This document shows, piece after piece, positions 51,697-62,215 of a stretch of 64,000 bases of DNA. This DNA is from Listeria cossartiae subsp. cossartiae (GTDB taxonomy: Bacteria > Bacillota > Bacilli > Lactobacillales > Listeriaceae), in NCBI RefSeq assembly GCF_014224155.1, contig NZ_JAASUI010000004.1, positions 124,001 through 188,000 on the forward strand. Reading direction: 5' to 3'. How positions within the stretch are numbered: the stretch's first letter is position 1; each line of letters opens with the position of its first letter. The position numbers and the translations under genes were made by a program. The notes below the pieces were generated by a model. It did not search any database. It worked only from the letters and a program-made list of their open reading frames with translations, and was not told the origin of the DNA.

Positions 51697-52367
51697 AATC
51701 GTTCATAGATAGCGAGCCCATCATTTTCTGCAAATAACGCTAGAGCTGGCTCGTTTTTCAAAACATAATCCGACATCTCTGCTTTTTCAGCTTCTGCGAT
51801 GTATGGTGGATTTGCAACAATCATATCGAAACGTTCTTCCTTTTGCTTGAAAGCTTCCAGTAAATCCGTTTCTACAAAGCGCACATCGGCATTCAACAAT
51901 CGCGCGTTCTTTTTCGCCACCGCAAGTGCTGGAGCCGATATGTCCGAAGCAGTCACTGCAATATTCGGAAATGCTTTTTTTAACGCAATGGCAATAATTC
52001 CGCTGCCGGTACAAACATCCAACACATTGTTCAAAGGATGCTTTTTCAAAAAGGCTTCCGCACAAGCGACAAGTTCCTCGGTTTCCGGGCGTGGAATAAG
52101 GACATCTTTCGTCACTAAAAAATCATATCCATAAAACGGCGCTGTTTTTAAAATGTATTGAACTGGTTCTCCCGCCAAATATCTAGCAAAATCTTCCTCG
52201 AATTGTTTTTCATGATTCGGTTCAAGTTCGCGGTTTATTTCCATCCAAAGCTCAGAACGCGAAAGTCCCATCCTGGTTTCTAGTAAAACTTCCGCGGCAT
52301 TTTGGTCCAAACCTTTTTCAAGAAGGATGGCTTCCGCATTTTTTAGCAATTGACTAATTTGCGTCAT
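51516..52367 (-). CDS. prmC: Release factor glutamine methyltransferase PrmC (HemK)
   Basis: PrmC methylates the GGQ glutamine of RF1 and RF2. The 283-residue protein has the N-terminal helical domain and an SAM fold ([15 protein letters not shown]) with the NPPY motif (IVANPPYI). Its start lies inside the prfA tail (14-base overlap), consistent with coupling to its own substrate gene. The 3' end carries several DnaA boxes. Confidence 0.95.
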   Translation of the reverse strand: MTQISQLLKNAEAILLEKGLDQNAAEVLLETRMGLSRSELWMEINRELEPNHEKQFEEDFARYLAGEPVQYILKTAPFYGYDFLVTKDVLIPRPETEELVACAEAFLKKHPLNNVLDVCTGSGIIAIALKKAFPNIAVTASDISAPALAVAKKNARLLNADVRFVETDLLEAFKQKEERFDMIVANPPYIAEAEKAEMSDYVLKNEPALALFAENDGLAIYERFMDNLKYVLKPSFWVGVEIGYTQGERVKQLFEKSYPHSTVLIHKDINSKDRYVTCSNILV

Positions 52368-53430
52368 TTAAATGCTCCAGTTTACTTGTTTGATCTTCTA
52401 GGATTAGCGCGTCAATGATTTCATCGAGTTTGCCTTCCATGATTTGATCTAATTTTTGGATGGTAAGGCCGATACGGTGGTCGGTTACTCGGTTTTGCGG
52501 ATAGTTGTAAGTCCGGATACGTTCGGAGCGGTCACCTGTTCCAACAGCCGACTTACGGTTGGCATCGTATTCTTCGCGAGCTTCACGCTCAAATTTATCA
52601 TAAACACGTGCGCGCAATACTTTCATCGCTTTATCTTTATTTTTCAACTGAGAACGCTCATCTTGCATTGAAACGACAATCCCGGTTGGAATATGCGTTA
52701 AACGTACAGCTGACATCGTAGTATTGACACTTTGTCCGCCGGCACCAGTGGATGCGAATGTATCGGTACGGATATCTTTATCATGCAACTCGATTTCCAC
52801 TTCTTCCGCTTCTGGCAAAATGGCTACTGTAGCTGTAGATGTATGAATTCGGCCGCCTGATTCAGTTTCCGGAACACGTTGTACACGGTGTGCGCCATTT
52901 TCATATTTCATACGAGAAAAAGCGTCATTTCCGTTCATCATCGCAATAATTTCTTTGTAGCCACCAATACCAGTCGGATTCGCGTCCATAATTTCTACTT
53001 TCCAGCCGCGTGATTCCGCGTATTTGCTGTACATCCGGAATAAATCGCCCGCAAATAAAGCCGCTTCATCCCCGCCAGCTGCTCCGCGAATCTCTAAAAT
53101 AACGTTTTTATCATCATTTGGATCTTTTGGAACGAGTAAAAGTTTGAGACGTTCTTCCAAATCTGTTTTTTCTTTTTGAAGTTCCGCGAATTCTTCTTTA
53201 GCCATTTCGCGCATTTCATCGTCTAGTTTTTCGCTTAGAAGTTCTTTTGTTTCGTTGATTTGTTCGTTCACATTTTTGTATTCGCGGTACGTTTCCACTG
53301 TGGCTGTAATGCCGGACTGTTCTTTGGAAAGGTCGCGCAGTCGCTTAGGATCAGATACTACATCTGGATCACTTAGTAGTTCGTTTAGTTCATCATAACG
53401 GTCTTCCACCGCCTGTAATCGATCATACAT
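52354..53430 (-). CDS. prfA: Peptide chain release factor 1
   Basis: RF1 terminates at UAA and UAG. The 358-residue protein has the PxT-type anticodon mimic ([14 protein letters not shown]) and [10 protein letters not shown]. It should not be confused with the Listeria virulence regulator of the same symbol. It follows tdk by about 20 bases. Confidence 0.97.
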   Translation of the reverse strand: MYDRLQAVEDRYDELNELLSDPDVVSDPKRLRDLSKEQSGITATVETYREYKNVNEQINETKELLSEKLDDEMREMAKEEFAELQKEKTDLEERLKLLLVPKDPNDDKNVILEIRGAAGGDEAALFAGDLFRMYSKYAESRGWKVEIMDANPTGIGGYKEIIAMMNGNDAFSRMKYENGAHRVQRVPETESGGRIHTSTATVAILPEAEEVEIELHDKDIRTDTFASTGAGGQSVNTTMSAVRLTHIPTGIVVSMQDERSQLKNKDKAMKVLRARVYDKFEREAREEYDANRKSAVGTGDRSERIRTYNYPQNRVTDHRIGLTIQKLDQIMEGKLDEIIDALILEDQTSKLEHLNDAN

Positions 53431-53452
53431 TGTATTTCAACACCTCTTTAAC

Positions 53453-54028
53453 TTATTTTATTGGTGGATTGGCATGGCATTTGCGGCACACTGGGTAATA
53501 GTGGTCATTTCCGCCAATCATAATTTGTTCGCCGGTATAAACTGGTTTACCTTTGTCATCAACGCGCAAAACCATCGTCGCTTTTTTGGCACAGAACCAG
53601 CAAATTGTTTTCATTTCTTCTAATTTATCCGCGTATAGCAGCAAGTATTTCGAGCCTTCAAATAATTCATTTCGAAAATCATTTTTTAGTCCGTAAGCAA
53701 TTACCGGGATATTTAAACTATCGACAATTTTCGCTAACTGAAATACATGTTCTTTTTCTAGAAATTGTGATTCGTCTAAAAGAACACAATTTGGTTTCGG
53801 ATTAATATTTGCTACGATTTCAAAAATATTCGTGTCGCTAAAAATGGGGGTTGCTTCTCGTTTCAGTCCAATTCGACTTGAAATGAAGCCAACTTGGTCT
53901 CTATCGTCAATGCCTGAAGTAAAGATAGCTACTGTTTTATTTTGTTCTTCATAATTATGTGCGACTTTTAGAATTTCAATGGTTTTCCCACTATTCATGG
54001 AACCATAACGGAAAAATAATTGTGCCAT
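53453..54028 (-). CDS. tdk: Thymidine kinase
   Basis: Tdk salvages thymidine. The 191-residue protein has the P-loop [19 protein letters not shown] and a zinc-binding CWFCAKKA...CRKCH. I start at ATG 54028 (MAQLFFRYG), 8 bases from GGGAG; the ORF runs 34 codons further without support. Confidence 0.95.
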   Translation of the reverse strand: MAQLFFRYGSMNSGKTIEILKVAHNYEEQNKTVAIFTSGIDDRDQVGFISSRIGLKREATPIFSDTNIFEIVANINPKPNCVLLDESQFLEKEHVFQLAKIVDSLNIPVIAYGLKNDFRNELFEGSKYLLLYADKLEEMKTICWFCAKKATMVLRVDDKGKPVYTGEQIMIGGNDHYYPVCRKCHANPPIK

Positions 54029-54101
54029 TAAGACCGCTCCCTTTAACTTTATAAACTCTTTTCCTATTTTATCATAGAGCGGCACAAATTGGGACATATA
54101 G

Positions 54102-54135
54102 TTAAAAAAAGCTACGCCGCATATGGGCATAGCTT
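54102..54135 (-). terminator. Terminator of hom-thrC-thrB
   Basis: AAGCTATGCC pairs with GGCGTAGCTT (minus strand) and is followed by TTTTT. Confidence 0.88.
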
Positions 54136-54139
54136 GATT

Positions 54140-55006
54140 TTAACGAAAAACTTCTGCGCCGCTTCCTTCGACATCGAGAAGAAGAACGTCCGCATCGATT
54201 TCCAGTGTTTGTAAAGATGTTTGTAGTGTATTTGCTACATCACGTGGAGCAAATACTAAGACGGTTGGACCAGCGCCACTTAGACATGCGGCGTAAGCAC
54301 CCTCACTTTTGGCAATGTCGCGAATTTGGGTTAAATGTGGAACTAATTTGCTGCGATATTTTTCATGCCATAAATCACGTTCCATCATTTCGCCGGCTAG
54401 TGTCATATCATTGCGCAAAATGGCTGCAATCATCACGTTGGCAATGCTGCTTGCTTGGACTGCTTCTTTGAACGGAAGCGTATCAGGAAGCACACCGCGA
54501 CTTTCCGAAGTAAGTAGTTCGGTTTTTGGGATAAAAGCAATTAAAGCACAATCTGGGAAAAGGTGGCGCACATAAAAATCTTCCCCTTCTAATTTTGCTC
54601 CTACGACCCAGTTTCCTAGGACAGCAGGCGCTACATTATCCGGATGACCTTCTATTTCAGCGGCAATACGAACTTTTTCTTCTTTGGAAAGATGGAGTTC
54701 TGCAAGTGTATTAGCTAATTCAATTCCCGCAACAACTGCGGCAGAGCTACTGCCAAGTCCGCGAGCTGGTGGAATATCACACGTCATCACTAAATGGTGT
54801 GGCGTTAAATTAGGGGCTAAATTGAGCGCTGTTTCAATAATCACATTGGTTTCGTCATGTGGAATCCCACCGCCAATATTATGTTCGATATACCAAGATT
54901 CCGTTTCTTCGCAAATATCGAGCGTTAAATATAGCGTTAAGGCTAAACCGCAAGAATCAAAACCAGGACCAAGATTGGCCGTTGTTGCCGGGACACGAAT
55001 ACGCAT
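54140..55006 (-). CDS. thrB: Homoserine kinase
   Basis: ThrB phosphorylates homoserine. The 288-residue GHMP kinase has VPATTANLGPGFDSCG, PPARGLGSSSAAVVAG (ATP loop) and LSGAGPTVLVF. It overlaps the thrC stop by one base and is last in the operon. Confidence 0.96.
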   Translation of the reverse strand: MRIRVPATTANLGPGFDSCGLALTLYLTLDICEETESWYIEHNIGGGIPHDETNVIIETALNLAPNLTPHHLVMTCDIPPARGLGSSSAAVVAGIELANTLAELHLSKEEKVRIAAEIEGHPDNVAPAVLGNWVVGAKLEGEDFYVRHLFPDCALIAFIPKTELLTSESRGVLPDTLPFKEAVQASSIANVMIAAILRNDMTLAGEMMERDLWHEKYRSKLVPHLTQIRDIAKSEGAYAACLSGAGPTVLVFAPRDVANTLQTSLQTLEIDADVLLLDVEGSGAEVFR

Positions 55007-56061
55007 TAAGCATTCACTCCTGAACGTAAATGTGTGCGCATTGCTTCAATATCATCTACATGGGAAATTGGAATTTCATGCACGCTCATCGCAGTATCTG
55101 GATCTTTTAAGCCGTTTCCAGTGAATACGCAAACGACCGTTTCACCTTGTTTGATTGTTCCGTTTGCTACATGTTGGATGACACCAGCTAAAGATGCGGC
55201 AGAACCCGGCTCGATGAAGACACCATCTTGTGCGGCGATTTTTTTATAAGCATTCACAATTTCGTCGTCTGTTACAGAATGAATGTAACCACCAGATTCA
55301 TCGCGAGCTGCTTCTGCAAGCCCCCAACTAGCTGGATTTCCGATACGAATCGCTGTTGCAATTGTTTCCGGATTATCAATTGGTTTTCCTTGAACAATCG
55401 CAGCGGCTCCTTCTGCTTCAAAACCGTGCATCCGCGGCAGTCCAGAAGCTTTAGCCTCATTCCATTCTTTAAAACCTTTCCAGTATGCAGAAATATTTCC
55501 GGCATTACCGACTGGAATTGCAAGAACGTCTGGCGCGGAACCTAATTGCTCACAGATTTCGAACGCAGCAGTTTTTTGCCCTTCTAAACGGTATGGATTC
55601 ACAGAGTTTACAAGTGTTACAGCTTCAGTTTCAGCAAGTTCACGAACCGATTTTAATGCTTCGTCAAAATTACCTTGAATCGAGATAATATCAGCGCCAT
55701 ACATAACCGCTTGCGCTAATTTACCAAGAGCGACTTTGCCTTCTGGAATAACGATGTAAGCTTTCAATCCGGCACGTGTTGCGTATGCGGCCGCGGCTGC
55801 GGAAGTATTCCCAGTGGATGCACAAATAACCGCTTCGGCACCTTCTTCTTTCGCTTTAGCAACAGCCATAACCATTCCACGATCTTTAAAAGAACCAGTT
55901 GGATTTAAGCCTTCGTATTTTCCGTATAAAGTAACACCGAGTTCTTTGGACAAATTTGGTAATGGAATAAGTGGTGTATTTCCTTCCGCAAGTGAGATCA
56001 TTGGCGTTTTATCAGTTACTGGTAGATATTCTTTATATTTTTCTAGTAAACCTTTATACAT
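55006..56061 (-). CDS. thrC: Threonine synthase
   Basis: ThrC makes threonine from phosphohomoserine. The 351-residue PLP enzyme has the PLP lysine in [11 protein letters not shown] and the glycine loop VGNAGN. It lies 2 bases after hom. Confidence 0.96.
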   Translation of the reverse strand: MYKGLLEKYKEYLPVTDKTPMISLAEGNTPLIPLPNLSKELGVTLYGKYEGLNPTGSFKDRGMVMAVAKAKEEGAEAVICASTGNTSAAAAAYATRAGLKAYIVIPEGKVALGKLAQAVMYGADIISIQGNFDEALKSVRELAETEAVTLVNSVNPYRLEGQKTAAFEICEQLGSAPDVLAIPVGNAGNISAYWKGFKEWNEAKASGLPRMHGFEAEGAAAIVQGKPIDNPETIATAIRIGNPASWGLAEAARDESGGYIHSVTDDEIVNAYKKIAAQDGVFIEPGSAASLAGVIQHVANGTIKQGETVVCVFTGNGLKDPDTAMSVHEIPISHVDDIEAMRTHLRSGVNA

Positions 56062-56063
56062 AT

Positions 56064-57350
56064 TTAACCCTCCACAACGGAATATTTTGCGAGCATTTGC
56101 ATTTCTGGCTCATTTTTCACCCGAGCGATTGCTTGTTCTAATTGCGCTTGGCTTGTTGAGTGTGTCACGATAACAACGGTCGCCGTAAAATCATCATACG
56201 GTTGTTGTAAAATTTTATCAAAACCAACGCCAGCTTCCGCAAAAATTTGCGTTAGCTTAAGGAAGGTTCCTGTTTTATCATCCATTGTTAGGCGAAGATA
56301 GTATTTGGAGAAAACTTGTTCTTTCGGTGTATGTTTTGTTTCGTGTTTGTAGCTGTTAAACGCATTGCCATTCGTGCCTAGACGGCTGTTTTTGGCAACG
56401 GTAATTAAATCACTAACCACACTTGTTGCTGTTGGTAGTTCGCCAGCACCAGGTCCGTAAAACATTGTTTCTCCGACAGCTGCACCAGTTACAAATACGG
56501 CATTATTCTCATAGTTAACGCCAGCAAGTGGATGTGCTTTTGGTAATAACACTGGCCCAACATTGACATTCACTGTGCCATTCGTTTCTTCGGCAGTACC
56601 TACTAGTTTAATTTTATAGCCTAATTGGTAGGCTACATCGATATCTTCAGGAGAAATCCCGCGAATACCGTTTGTTTCTACATTATCTAAATTCACATTC
56701 ATTCCAAATGCGAGTCTTGTCATAATAACCATTTTTCTAGCTGCATCGATTCCGTCCACATCATTCGTTGGGTCGGATTCGGCAAAACCTAGTGCTTGGG
56801 CTTCTGCTAAAACTTCTTCATATGACTTTTTCTCTGACGTCATTTTTGTTAGCATGAAATTGGTCGTCCCGTTGACGATACCCATAACTTTTTGAATTTT
56901 ATCTGCTGCAAGGCTATTTACGATAGTACGTAAAATCGGAATTCCGCCCGCAACACTTGCTTCATAAAACAAATCACATTGATTAGCTTGTGCAACTGCA
57001 ACTAATTCGTCGCCGTGAAGCGCAATCAAATCCTTATTCGCAGTTACTACATGTTTTCCAGCTTTCAAGGCCTGCAAAATGTATTCCCGCGCAGTTGTGA
57101 TGCTGCCCATAACCTCGACAACAACAGCAATTTCTGGATCATCCAGTACATCAGACGGATTGGTGGTTAGTTCAAAACCTTTTGTTTCATAACGGCGATT
57201 TTTCTCTAAGTCGCGAACTAGCACTTTCTTTACAGAAATATGGTATCCAGTTACTTGACTAATTTTTTCTTGATGCTCTTCTAAAATATGAATAACACCG
57301 CTACCTACCGTTCCAAATCCTAACACACCTACTTGTAACTTTGCTTCCAC
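56064..57350 (-). CDS. hom: Homoserine dehydrogenase
   Basis: Hom reduces aspartate semialdehyde to homoserine. The 428-residue protein has the NAD(P) motif GFGTVGSG, the catalytic region GGIPILRTI...GIVNGTTN and a C-terminal ACT domain (about 350-428) that suggests threonine feedback. The start is GTG, 7 bases after AAGGAGG. I see no T-box in the leader. Confidence 0.96.
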   Translation of the reverse strand: MEAKLQVGVLGFGTVGSGVIHILEEHQEKISQVTGYHISVKKVLVRDLEKNRRYETKGFELTTNPSDVLDDPEIAVVVEVMGSITTAREYILQALKAGKHVVTANKDLIALHGDELVAVAQANQCDLFYEASVAGGIPILRTIVNSLAADKIQKVMGIVNGTTNFMLTKMTSEKKSYEEVLAEAQALGFAESDPTNDVDGIDAARKMVIMTRLAFGMNVNLDNVETNGIRGISPEDIDVAYQLGYKIKLVGTAEETNGTVNVNVGPVLLPKAHPLAGVNYENNAVFVTGAAVGETMFYGPGAGELPTATSVVSDLITVAKNSRLGTNGNAFNSYKHETKHTPKEQVFSKYYLRLTMDDKTGTFLKLTQIFAEAGVGFDKILQQPYDDFTATVVIVTHSTSQAQLEQAIARVKNEPEMQMLAKYSVVEG

Positions 57351-57432
57351 TTGAAAACCTCCTTATTATTGTTTAACAAAACAGAAAATTTAACTTTTTT
57401 ATTACCTACTCATAAAAAAAGTAATTAGTGAT

Positions 57433-57462
57433 ATTATACGCAACTTCACAGGCAAAAGTAAA
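57433..57462 (-). promoter_or_regulatory. Promoter of hom-thrC-thrB
   Basis: TTTACT (57457-57462), an 18-base spacer and TATAAT (57433-57438). The leader of about 75 nt contains an AATTTTCTG half-site resembling CodY, but the other half is missing. Confidence 0.68.
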
Positions 57463-57501
57463 CCCTTGGAAGGAAAGTTTTTATTTTTAAAATGAATCCA
57501 T

Positions 57502-57529
57502 AAAAAACACACCCAGCAAAAGCTGAGTG
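57502..57529 (-). terminator. Terminator after rpmE2
   Basis: CACTCAGC pairs with GCTGGGTG (minus strand, one G-U) around TTTT and is followed by TGTTTTTT. Confidence 0.85.
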
Positions 57530-57559
57530 CGCAAATTATTTCGTTCGTTACATACAGTC

Positions 57560-57805
57560 TTATTTGAGACCGTATTTTTTGTTGAAGCGGTCCACACGGC
57601 CGTCTGCAGTCGCATGTTTTTGTTTACCAGTATAGAACGGGTGCGAATCAGAAGAGATTTCGACACGTAGTAACGGATACTCGTTGCCATCTTCCCATTT
57701 AATTGTTTCGCTTGAGCTCTTAGTAGAACCTGACAAAAATTTGAAATCAGTACTAGTATCAACAAATACCACTGGGCGGTACTCAGGATGAATTCCAGTT
57801 TTCAT
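57560..57805 (-). CDS. rpmE2: 50S ribosomal protein L31 type B
   Basis: This 81-residue L31 lacks the zinc-binding CxxC of the type A protein, so it works without zinc. Motifs [19 protein letters not shown] and [10 protein letters not shown] identify it. Although such paralogues are Zur-controlled in Bacillus, I see no Zur box here and the promoter looks constitutive, so it may be the main L31. Confidence 0.96.
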   Translation of the reverse strand: MKTGIHPEYRPVVFVDTSTDFKFLSGSTKSSSETIKWEDGNEYPLLRVEISSDSHPFYTGKQKHATADGRVDRFNKKYGLK

Positions 57806-57875
57806 TTCTTTTCAACTCCTTCGCCCTGAATCATCTGAAACAGAGTAATTAAGTGCTTTTACACACAGTATAAAT

Positions 57876-57904
57876 ATTATAACAATGTTAGAGCAAACAA
57901 GCAA
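57876..57904 (-). promoter_or_regulatory. rpmE2 promoter
   Basis: TTGCTT (57899-57904), a 17-base spacer and TATAAT (57876-57881): a strong SigA promoter about 70 bases before rpmE2. Confidence 0.72.
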
Positions 57905-57906
57905 GA

Positions 57907-58344
57907 TTATTTTTTTACTTTGAAGATTATCCATTTACTAAACACATAGTTCAGTACAAGTACGATAATGTTTGTCCAGATTTTCGCCCATAATTCATCT
58001 ACGGATAGAACGCTAATTAATAGAATCATAACTAAAATATCTATTATATAGGTTAAACAGCGGAATCCAAAGAAAGAACTCGCTTCACGAAGGCGATCTT
58101 TCCAAGTAGGTGTATAACTATCAAACACAAATTTCTTATTAGAAAAGTAAGCGAAAAGAACTGATGCGATAAAAGCAATGGTGTTTGCAATACGGTAATC
58201 CCAGTTCAACACATATGTACACAGCCAAAATGTCACAATATTAATAAGAGTAGTGAATCCACCCATAATTAGATACATGAAAATACTGTGCACCTGATCT
58301 GTATACCACGGAATTTTATTTAATAATTGTCTTATTTTACTCAT
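57907..58344 (-). CDS. gtcA: GtrA-like flippase GtcA for teichoic acid glycosylation
   Basis: GtcA is thought to flip undecaprenyl-phosphate sugars used to glycosylate wall and lipoteichoic acids. The 145-residue protein has four membrane helices (about 20-42, 48-68, 88-108, 116-138). It stands between rpmE2 and rho with no glycosyltransferase beside it. The ribosome site is weak (AAAGAAG). Confidence 0.92.
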   Translation of the reverse strand: MSKIRQLLNKIPWYTDQVHSIFMYLIMGGFTTLINIVTFWLCTYVLNWDYRIANTIAFIASVLFAYFSNKKFVFDSYTPTWKDRLREASSFFGFRCLTYIIDILVMILLISVLSVDELWAKIWTNIIVLVLNYVFSKWIIFKVKK

Positions 58345-58371
58345 AAAATAACTTCTTTCTCTGCATGATTT

Positions 58372-59643
58372 TTATTTTTTAAACATCTCTTCTTGCAACA
58401 ACTCATAAAAAGCTTCGTTATTCTCTGTTTTCTTCAAATAGCGCACGAAGCGTTCAGAAATCTCAAGTCCATCGCTTTGTTTTGGCATTGCTTTACGGAT
58501 TTTCCAAAGTTGTTCTAGGCGTTCTTTGGATAGTAGTAATTCTTCTTTTCGTGTTCCAGAGCGGCGCATATCAATCGCTGGGAAGACGCGGCGTTCTGCA
58601 AGTTGACGGTCAAGGTGTAATTCCATGTTTCCAGTTCCTTTGAATTCCTCGTAAATAACATCGTCCATGCGTGAACCCGTATCAACTAAGGCCGTTGCAA
58701 GGATTGTCAAACTTCCACCTTCTTCAATATTACGAGCGGCACCAAAGAAACGCTTAGGTCGATGGAAAGCTGCTGGATCAATACCGCCGGAAAGCGTACG
58801 ACCACTTGGCGGAATAACTAAATTGTAAGCTCTCGCTAGTCGCGTAATGCTATCCATTAGAATAACAACATCTCGTTTTTGTTCAACTAGACGCATCGCA
58901 CGTTCCAGTACTAATTCTGCCACTTTAATGTGGTTTTCTGGTACTTCATCAAATGTAGAACTGACCACATCGGCTTTTACAGAACGTTCGATATCCGTTA
59001 CTTCTTCTGGACGCTCATCAATTAACAAGACAATCAGTTCGGAATCCGGGTGATTCGTTGTAATCGCATTGGCAATTTCTTTGAGCAAGACCGTTTTACC
59101 AGCTTTTGGTGGTGCTACAATCAGTCCCCGTTGACCAAACCCAATTGGTGAAATCAAATCAATTGTTCTAGTAGAAATCGGATTTTTTCCCGTGTCTAAA
59201 TGAATTTGCCGATCTGGGTAAAGTGGCGTTAATCCCGGAAAATGTACTCTTTCTTTCGCAACTTCCGGATTTTCTCCATTAACTGCTTCAACGTGCAGCA
59301 AGCCAAAATAACGTTCGTTTTCTTTCGGAGGCCGAACCTTTCCAGAAACTTTATCCCCAGTTCTTAACTCAAAACGTCTGATTTGGGACGCTGAAATGTA
59401 AATGTCTTCTGAACTAGAAGAATAATTGATAGGACGCAAGAAACCGAAACCTTCATTCGGAATAATTTCTAATACGCCTTCCATGAAGAAAAATCCTTCT
59501 TTTTCCGCGTTTGATTTTAATAAAGCAAAAATTAATTCTCGTTTTGTGAGTTTGCTGTAATAAGCAATTTTATGCTCTTTTGCTAAAGCATAGATTTCTT
59601 TAATCGTTAAACTTTCTAAGTATGCAATGGACAGTTTAGCCAT
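58372..59643 (-). CDS. rho: Transcription termination factor Rho
   Basis: Rho is the RNA-dependent helicase that ends untranslated transcripts. The 423-residue protein has the N-terminal helix bundle, an RNA-binding OB fold ([16 protein letters not shown]), Walker A PPKAGKT, Walker [11 protein letters not shown] and the Q/R-loop residues. The upstream gap has a GGCTG/CAGCC hairpin (about 59711-59745) and a C-rich minus-strand stretch, but no U-run. Confidence 0.96.
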   Translation of the reverse strand: MAKLSIAYLESLTIKEIYALAKEHKIAYYSKLTKRELIFALLKSNAEKEGFFFMEGVLEIIPNEGFGFLRPINYSSSSEDIYISASQIRRFELRTGDKVSGKVRPPKENERYFGLLHVEAVNGENPEVAKERVHFPGLTPLYPDRQIHLDTGKNPISTRTIDLISPIGFGQRGLIVAPPKAGKTVLLKEIANAITTNHPDSELIVLLIDERPEEVTDIERSVKADVVSSTFDEVPENHIKVAELVLERAMRLVEQKRDVVILMDSITRLARAYNLVIPPSGRTLSGGIDPAAFHRPKRFFGAARNIEEGGSLTILATALVDTGSRMDDVIYEEFKGTGNMELHLDRQLAERRVFPAIDMRRSGTRKEELLLSKERLEQLWKIRKAMPKQSDGLEISERFVRYLKKTENNEAFYELLQEEMFKK

Positions 59644-59747
59644 GTATGTACCACCTTTTTGAGTTAATAAATAATAATAGGAATAAATGATAATGGAGGG
59701 AATTTGAGGGAAGGCTGAAACGACTTGACTCGTCCAGCCTCAGATTT

Positions 59748-61019
59748 TTACAATTGTGTTTCTGCTGCACTGCTACGGCTAATGTCAGCCCCGATAGCAG
59801 AAAGTTTTTCAATAATTTTACTATAACCACGTTCGATATGTTCCACGCCATGAATTTCTGTTTGCCCGTCAGCTAAAAGACCAGCAATGACTAGCGCTGC
59901 ACCGGCACGTAAATCGGTCGCGGTAACTTTGGAACCTTGCAGTTGGACAGGTCCGCTAATAACAGCCGATCGACCTTCTAGTTTAAATTTCCCGCCCATT
60001 CGCTCAATTTCAGCAATATGTTTAAAACGGCTTGGATAAATCGTGTCCGTAATAACGCTACTACCTTCCGCGCGTGTTAAAAGTGCGGTTAGTGGCTGCT
60101 GCAAATCGGTTGGGAAACCTGGATACGCATAAGTTTTAATATCTACTTTTTTTACTTTGTCTACTTCTCCTACAAAAATAGCATCTTCCTCAATATCCAT
60201 CGGAACGCCCATTTCTGTAAGCTTAGCAATGATTCCTTCTAAATGAGTAGGAATAACATTTTCGATTCGTACGCCTTTACCTGAAGCCGCCGCAAGTACC
60301 ATAAAGGTTCCCGCTTCGATTCGATCTGGAATAATCGTGTGATGGCAACCATGCAGATGCTCTACACCAGTGATGCGAATAGTATCTGTTCCTGCCCCTT
60401 TGATAATTGCGCCCATATTAGTTAAAAGTGTTGCAACATCAATGATTTCCGGTTCTTTAGCCGCGTTTTCGATAATTGTTTTTCCTTTTGCACGAACAGC
60501 TGCTAGCATGATATTAATTGTAGCGCCTACACTTACAACATCAAGGTAAATTCGCGCGCCTTTTAACTCATCAGCACGTAAATAAATAGCTCCTTGTTCG
60601 TTAGTTACTTTTGCGCCTAGAGCTTCGAAGCCTTTAATATGCTGATCGATTGGACGTGGGCCTAAATAACAACCACCTGGAAGACCAATAACGGCTTTCT
60701 TAAAACGGCCTAACATTGCACCCATTAAATAATAAGATGCACGTAATTTCTTCACATTGCCTGATGGAAGTGGCATCGAAATCATATCTGTTGGATCAAT
60801 AACTGCTGTTTTATTATCATAGCGAACCGTGCCGCCAAGTTCTTCTAAAATATCATAAAGTGTATATACATCCGAAATATCTGGTAACCCTTCTAAAACT
60901 ACTTCAGACTCCGCCAAAATTGCAGCTGGAATCAAGGCCACCGCACTATTTTTCGCACCATCTACTTGCAAAGTGCCAGCTAATTTTTTACCGCCTTGAA
61001 TAATCAGTTTATCCGTCAC
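59748..61019 (-). CDS. murZ: UDP-GlcNAc 1-carboxyvinyltransferase, second paralogue
   Basis: This is the second enolpyruvyl transferase of the genome. The 423-residue protein has the catalytic loop [15 protein letters not shown] with C117, so it is active and fosfomycin-sensitive by sequence. The start is GTG behind GAAGGG. It precedes rho, as in Bacillus (murAB-rho). Confidence 0.94.
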   Translation of the reverse strand: MTDKLIIQGGKKLAGTLQVDGAKNSAVALIPAAILAESEVVLEGLPDISDVYTLYDILEELGGTVRYDNKTAVIDPTDMISMPLPSGNVKKLRASYYLMGAMLGRFKKAVIGLPGGCYLGPRPIDQHIKGFEALGAKVTNEQGAIYLRADELKGARIYLDVVSVGATINIMLAAVRAKGKTIIENAAKEPEIIDVATLLTNMGAIIKGAGTDTIRITGVEHLHGCHHTIIPDRIEAGTFMVLAAASGKGVRIENVIPTHLEGIIAKLTEMGVPMDIEEDAIFVGEVDKVKKVDIKTYAYPGFPTDLQQPLTALLTRAEGSSVITDTIYPSRFKHIAEIERMGGKFKLEGRSAVISGPVQLQGSKVTATDLRAGAALVIAGLLADGQTEIHGVEHIERGYSKIIEKLSAIGADISRSSAAETQL

Positions 61020-61136
61020 AAATGTACCCTTCTTTCCTGAAGCTTGTCATACTTTTTCATTATCCATTAATTTGATTTACTTTGCAAGATGCTTTCTTTA
61101 AAAAAAGCCGGGAACTGTCCGCCCCCAAGCTTTCTA

Positions 61137-62210
61137 TTATTGTGGTATATTTTTGACTGGTGTTTTTGCGAGTGCTTCAATATGCGGCTTGATTTTCTTC
61201 GATGCTGTATCTTTTATTAACAAAGCTCCTGCGCCAAACACGATGCAGCTATAATAAGTGATAATCCGCCATAAAACTAGCGCCATGAGCAGTTTCGCTG
61301 GACCAAGTAACATCCCGAATAGCAAAGTGAAAGTATATTCAGCCCCACCAGCCCCGCCCGGAGTTGGCATGACGGTTGCAAACATAATAATAAACGCATG
61401 ATACGTAATCGCCATATACAGCCCGATTCCCGTAACACCAATCGCTTGTAAAATGAAAAATGGAATCGAGAAATAAATCCACAGTTGTAGTGTTGTATAA
61501 AAACAACAACGCACAATTAATTTCCAGTCTTTCCCAATCCGGCTACTCTCTTCGTGAAAAGTAACAATTTTTTCATCGAGCATATTTCTTAAATTAGCTA
61601 CTTTTTCTTTTTTCATAAATAATCGCGTTGGTATAAGTAAGATATGGACTAATTTTGTCGTAAATTTTTGGCTTCTACCTACTAAAATAAGTGCGGCAAT
61701 AACGATGACATGCACGCCAAACCCAAGTAACACGAGGAATTTCAGTTGCGTCACGCCAGTCATTAAATAATGAATTCCAAAAATCAAAATAACTAAAAAG
61801 TTCAGCACAACCATCGCTTGATAAATAATGAATTTCACGAGTAAAACCGAGCTTCCTCGGCCCGCATCCATGCCTTGCTTCGTTAACATCACGAGCTGCG
61901 CCGGTTGCCCACCAGTTGACATCGGAGTAATCGTATTGAAAAATTGGCCAATCATCGTAATTCGAAAAGAGGAAAAGAACCGTTGCTCTTTATTGGCCGG
62001 TTTAGATGCCGTTTGTAAAACGACCGCTTCTAAAAACCAATAAAGAAACATTGCAGCAAATGCCGCCAGTAGCCACCAAGGGTTCACTTTCAACATCGAA
62101 GCGAAAAAAGTGGAGATATCTACGCCTTGAAATTGCCAAATAATAAAGCCGATACTAATCGCTAATACAAGCGCAATATTAAATAGATTTTTCTTCGCAG
62201 CTCCACTCAT
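61137..62210 (-). CDS. lafC: LafC, YbhN-family (UPF0104) membrane protein
   Basis: This polytopic protein of the lysylphosphatidylglycerol-synthase/flippase membrane family has about eight helices and the conserved GQFFNTITPMSTGGQPAQ and VMPTPGGAGGAEYTFTLLFG motifs. It lacks the synthase domain of MprF. I start at ATG 62210 (MSGAAKKN, 357 residues), 8 bases from GAAGGAG. It follows the two glycolipid synthases, so a role in glycolipid or lipoteichoic acid assembly is likely but unproven. Confidence 0.85.
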   Translation of the reverse strand: MSGAAKKNLFNIALVLAISIGFIIWQFQGVDISTFFASMLKVNPWWLLAAFAAMFLYWFLEAVVLQTASKPANKEQRFFSSFRITMIGQFFNTITPMSTGGQPAQLVMLTKQGMDAGRGSSVLLVKFIIYQAMVVLNFLVILIFGIHYLMTGVTQLKFLVLLGFGVHVIVIAALILVGRSQKFTTKLVHILLIPTRLFMKKEKVANLRNMLDEKIVTFHEESSRIGKDWKLIVRCCFYTTLQLWIYFSIPFFILQAIGVTGIGLYMAITYHAFIIMFATVMPTPGGAGGAEYTFTLLFGMLLGPAKLLMALVLWRIITYYSCIVFGAGALLIKDTASKKIKPHIEALAKTPVKNIPQ

Positions 62211-62215
62211 AATTT

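Noticed and set aside
57351..57432. T-box or CodY control of hom-thrC-thrB
   Set aside because: No T-box sequence or specifier-loop structure fits the short leader. The CodY-like AATTTTCTG has only one half of the palindrome.
57806..57906. Zur box upstream of rpmE2
   Set aside because: No match to the TCGTAAT-N-ATTACGA palindrome was found on either strand.
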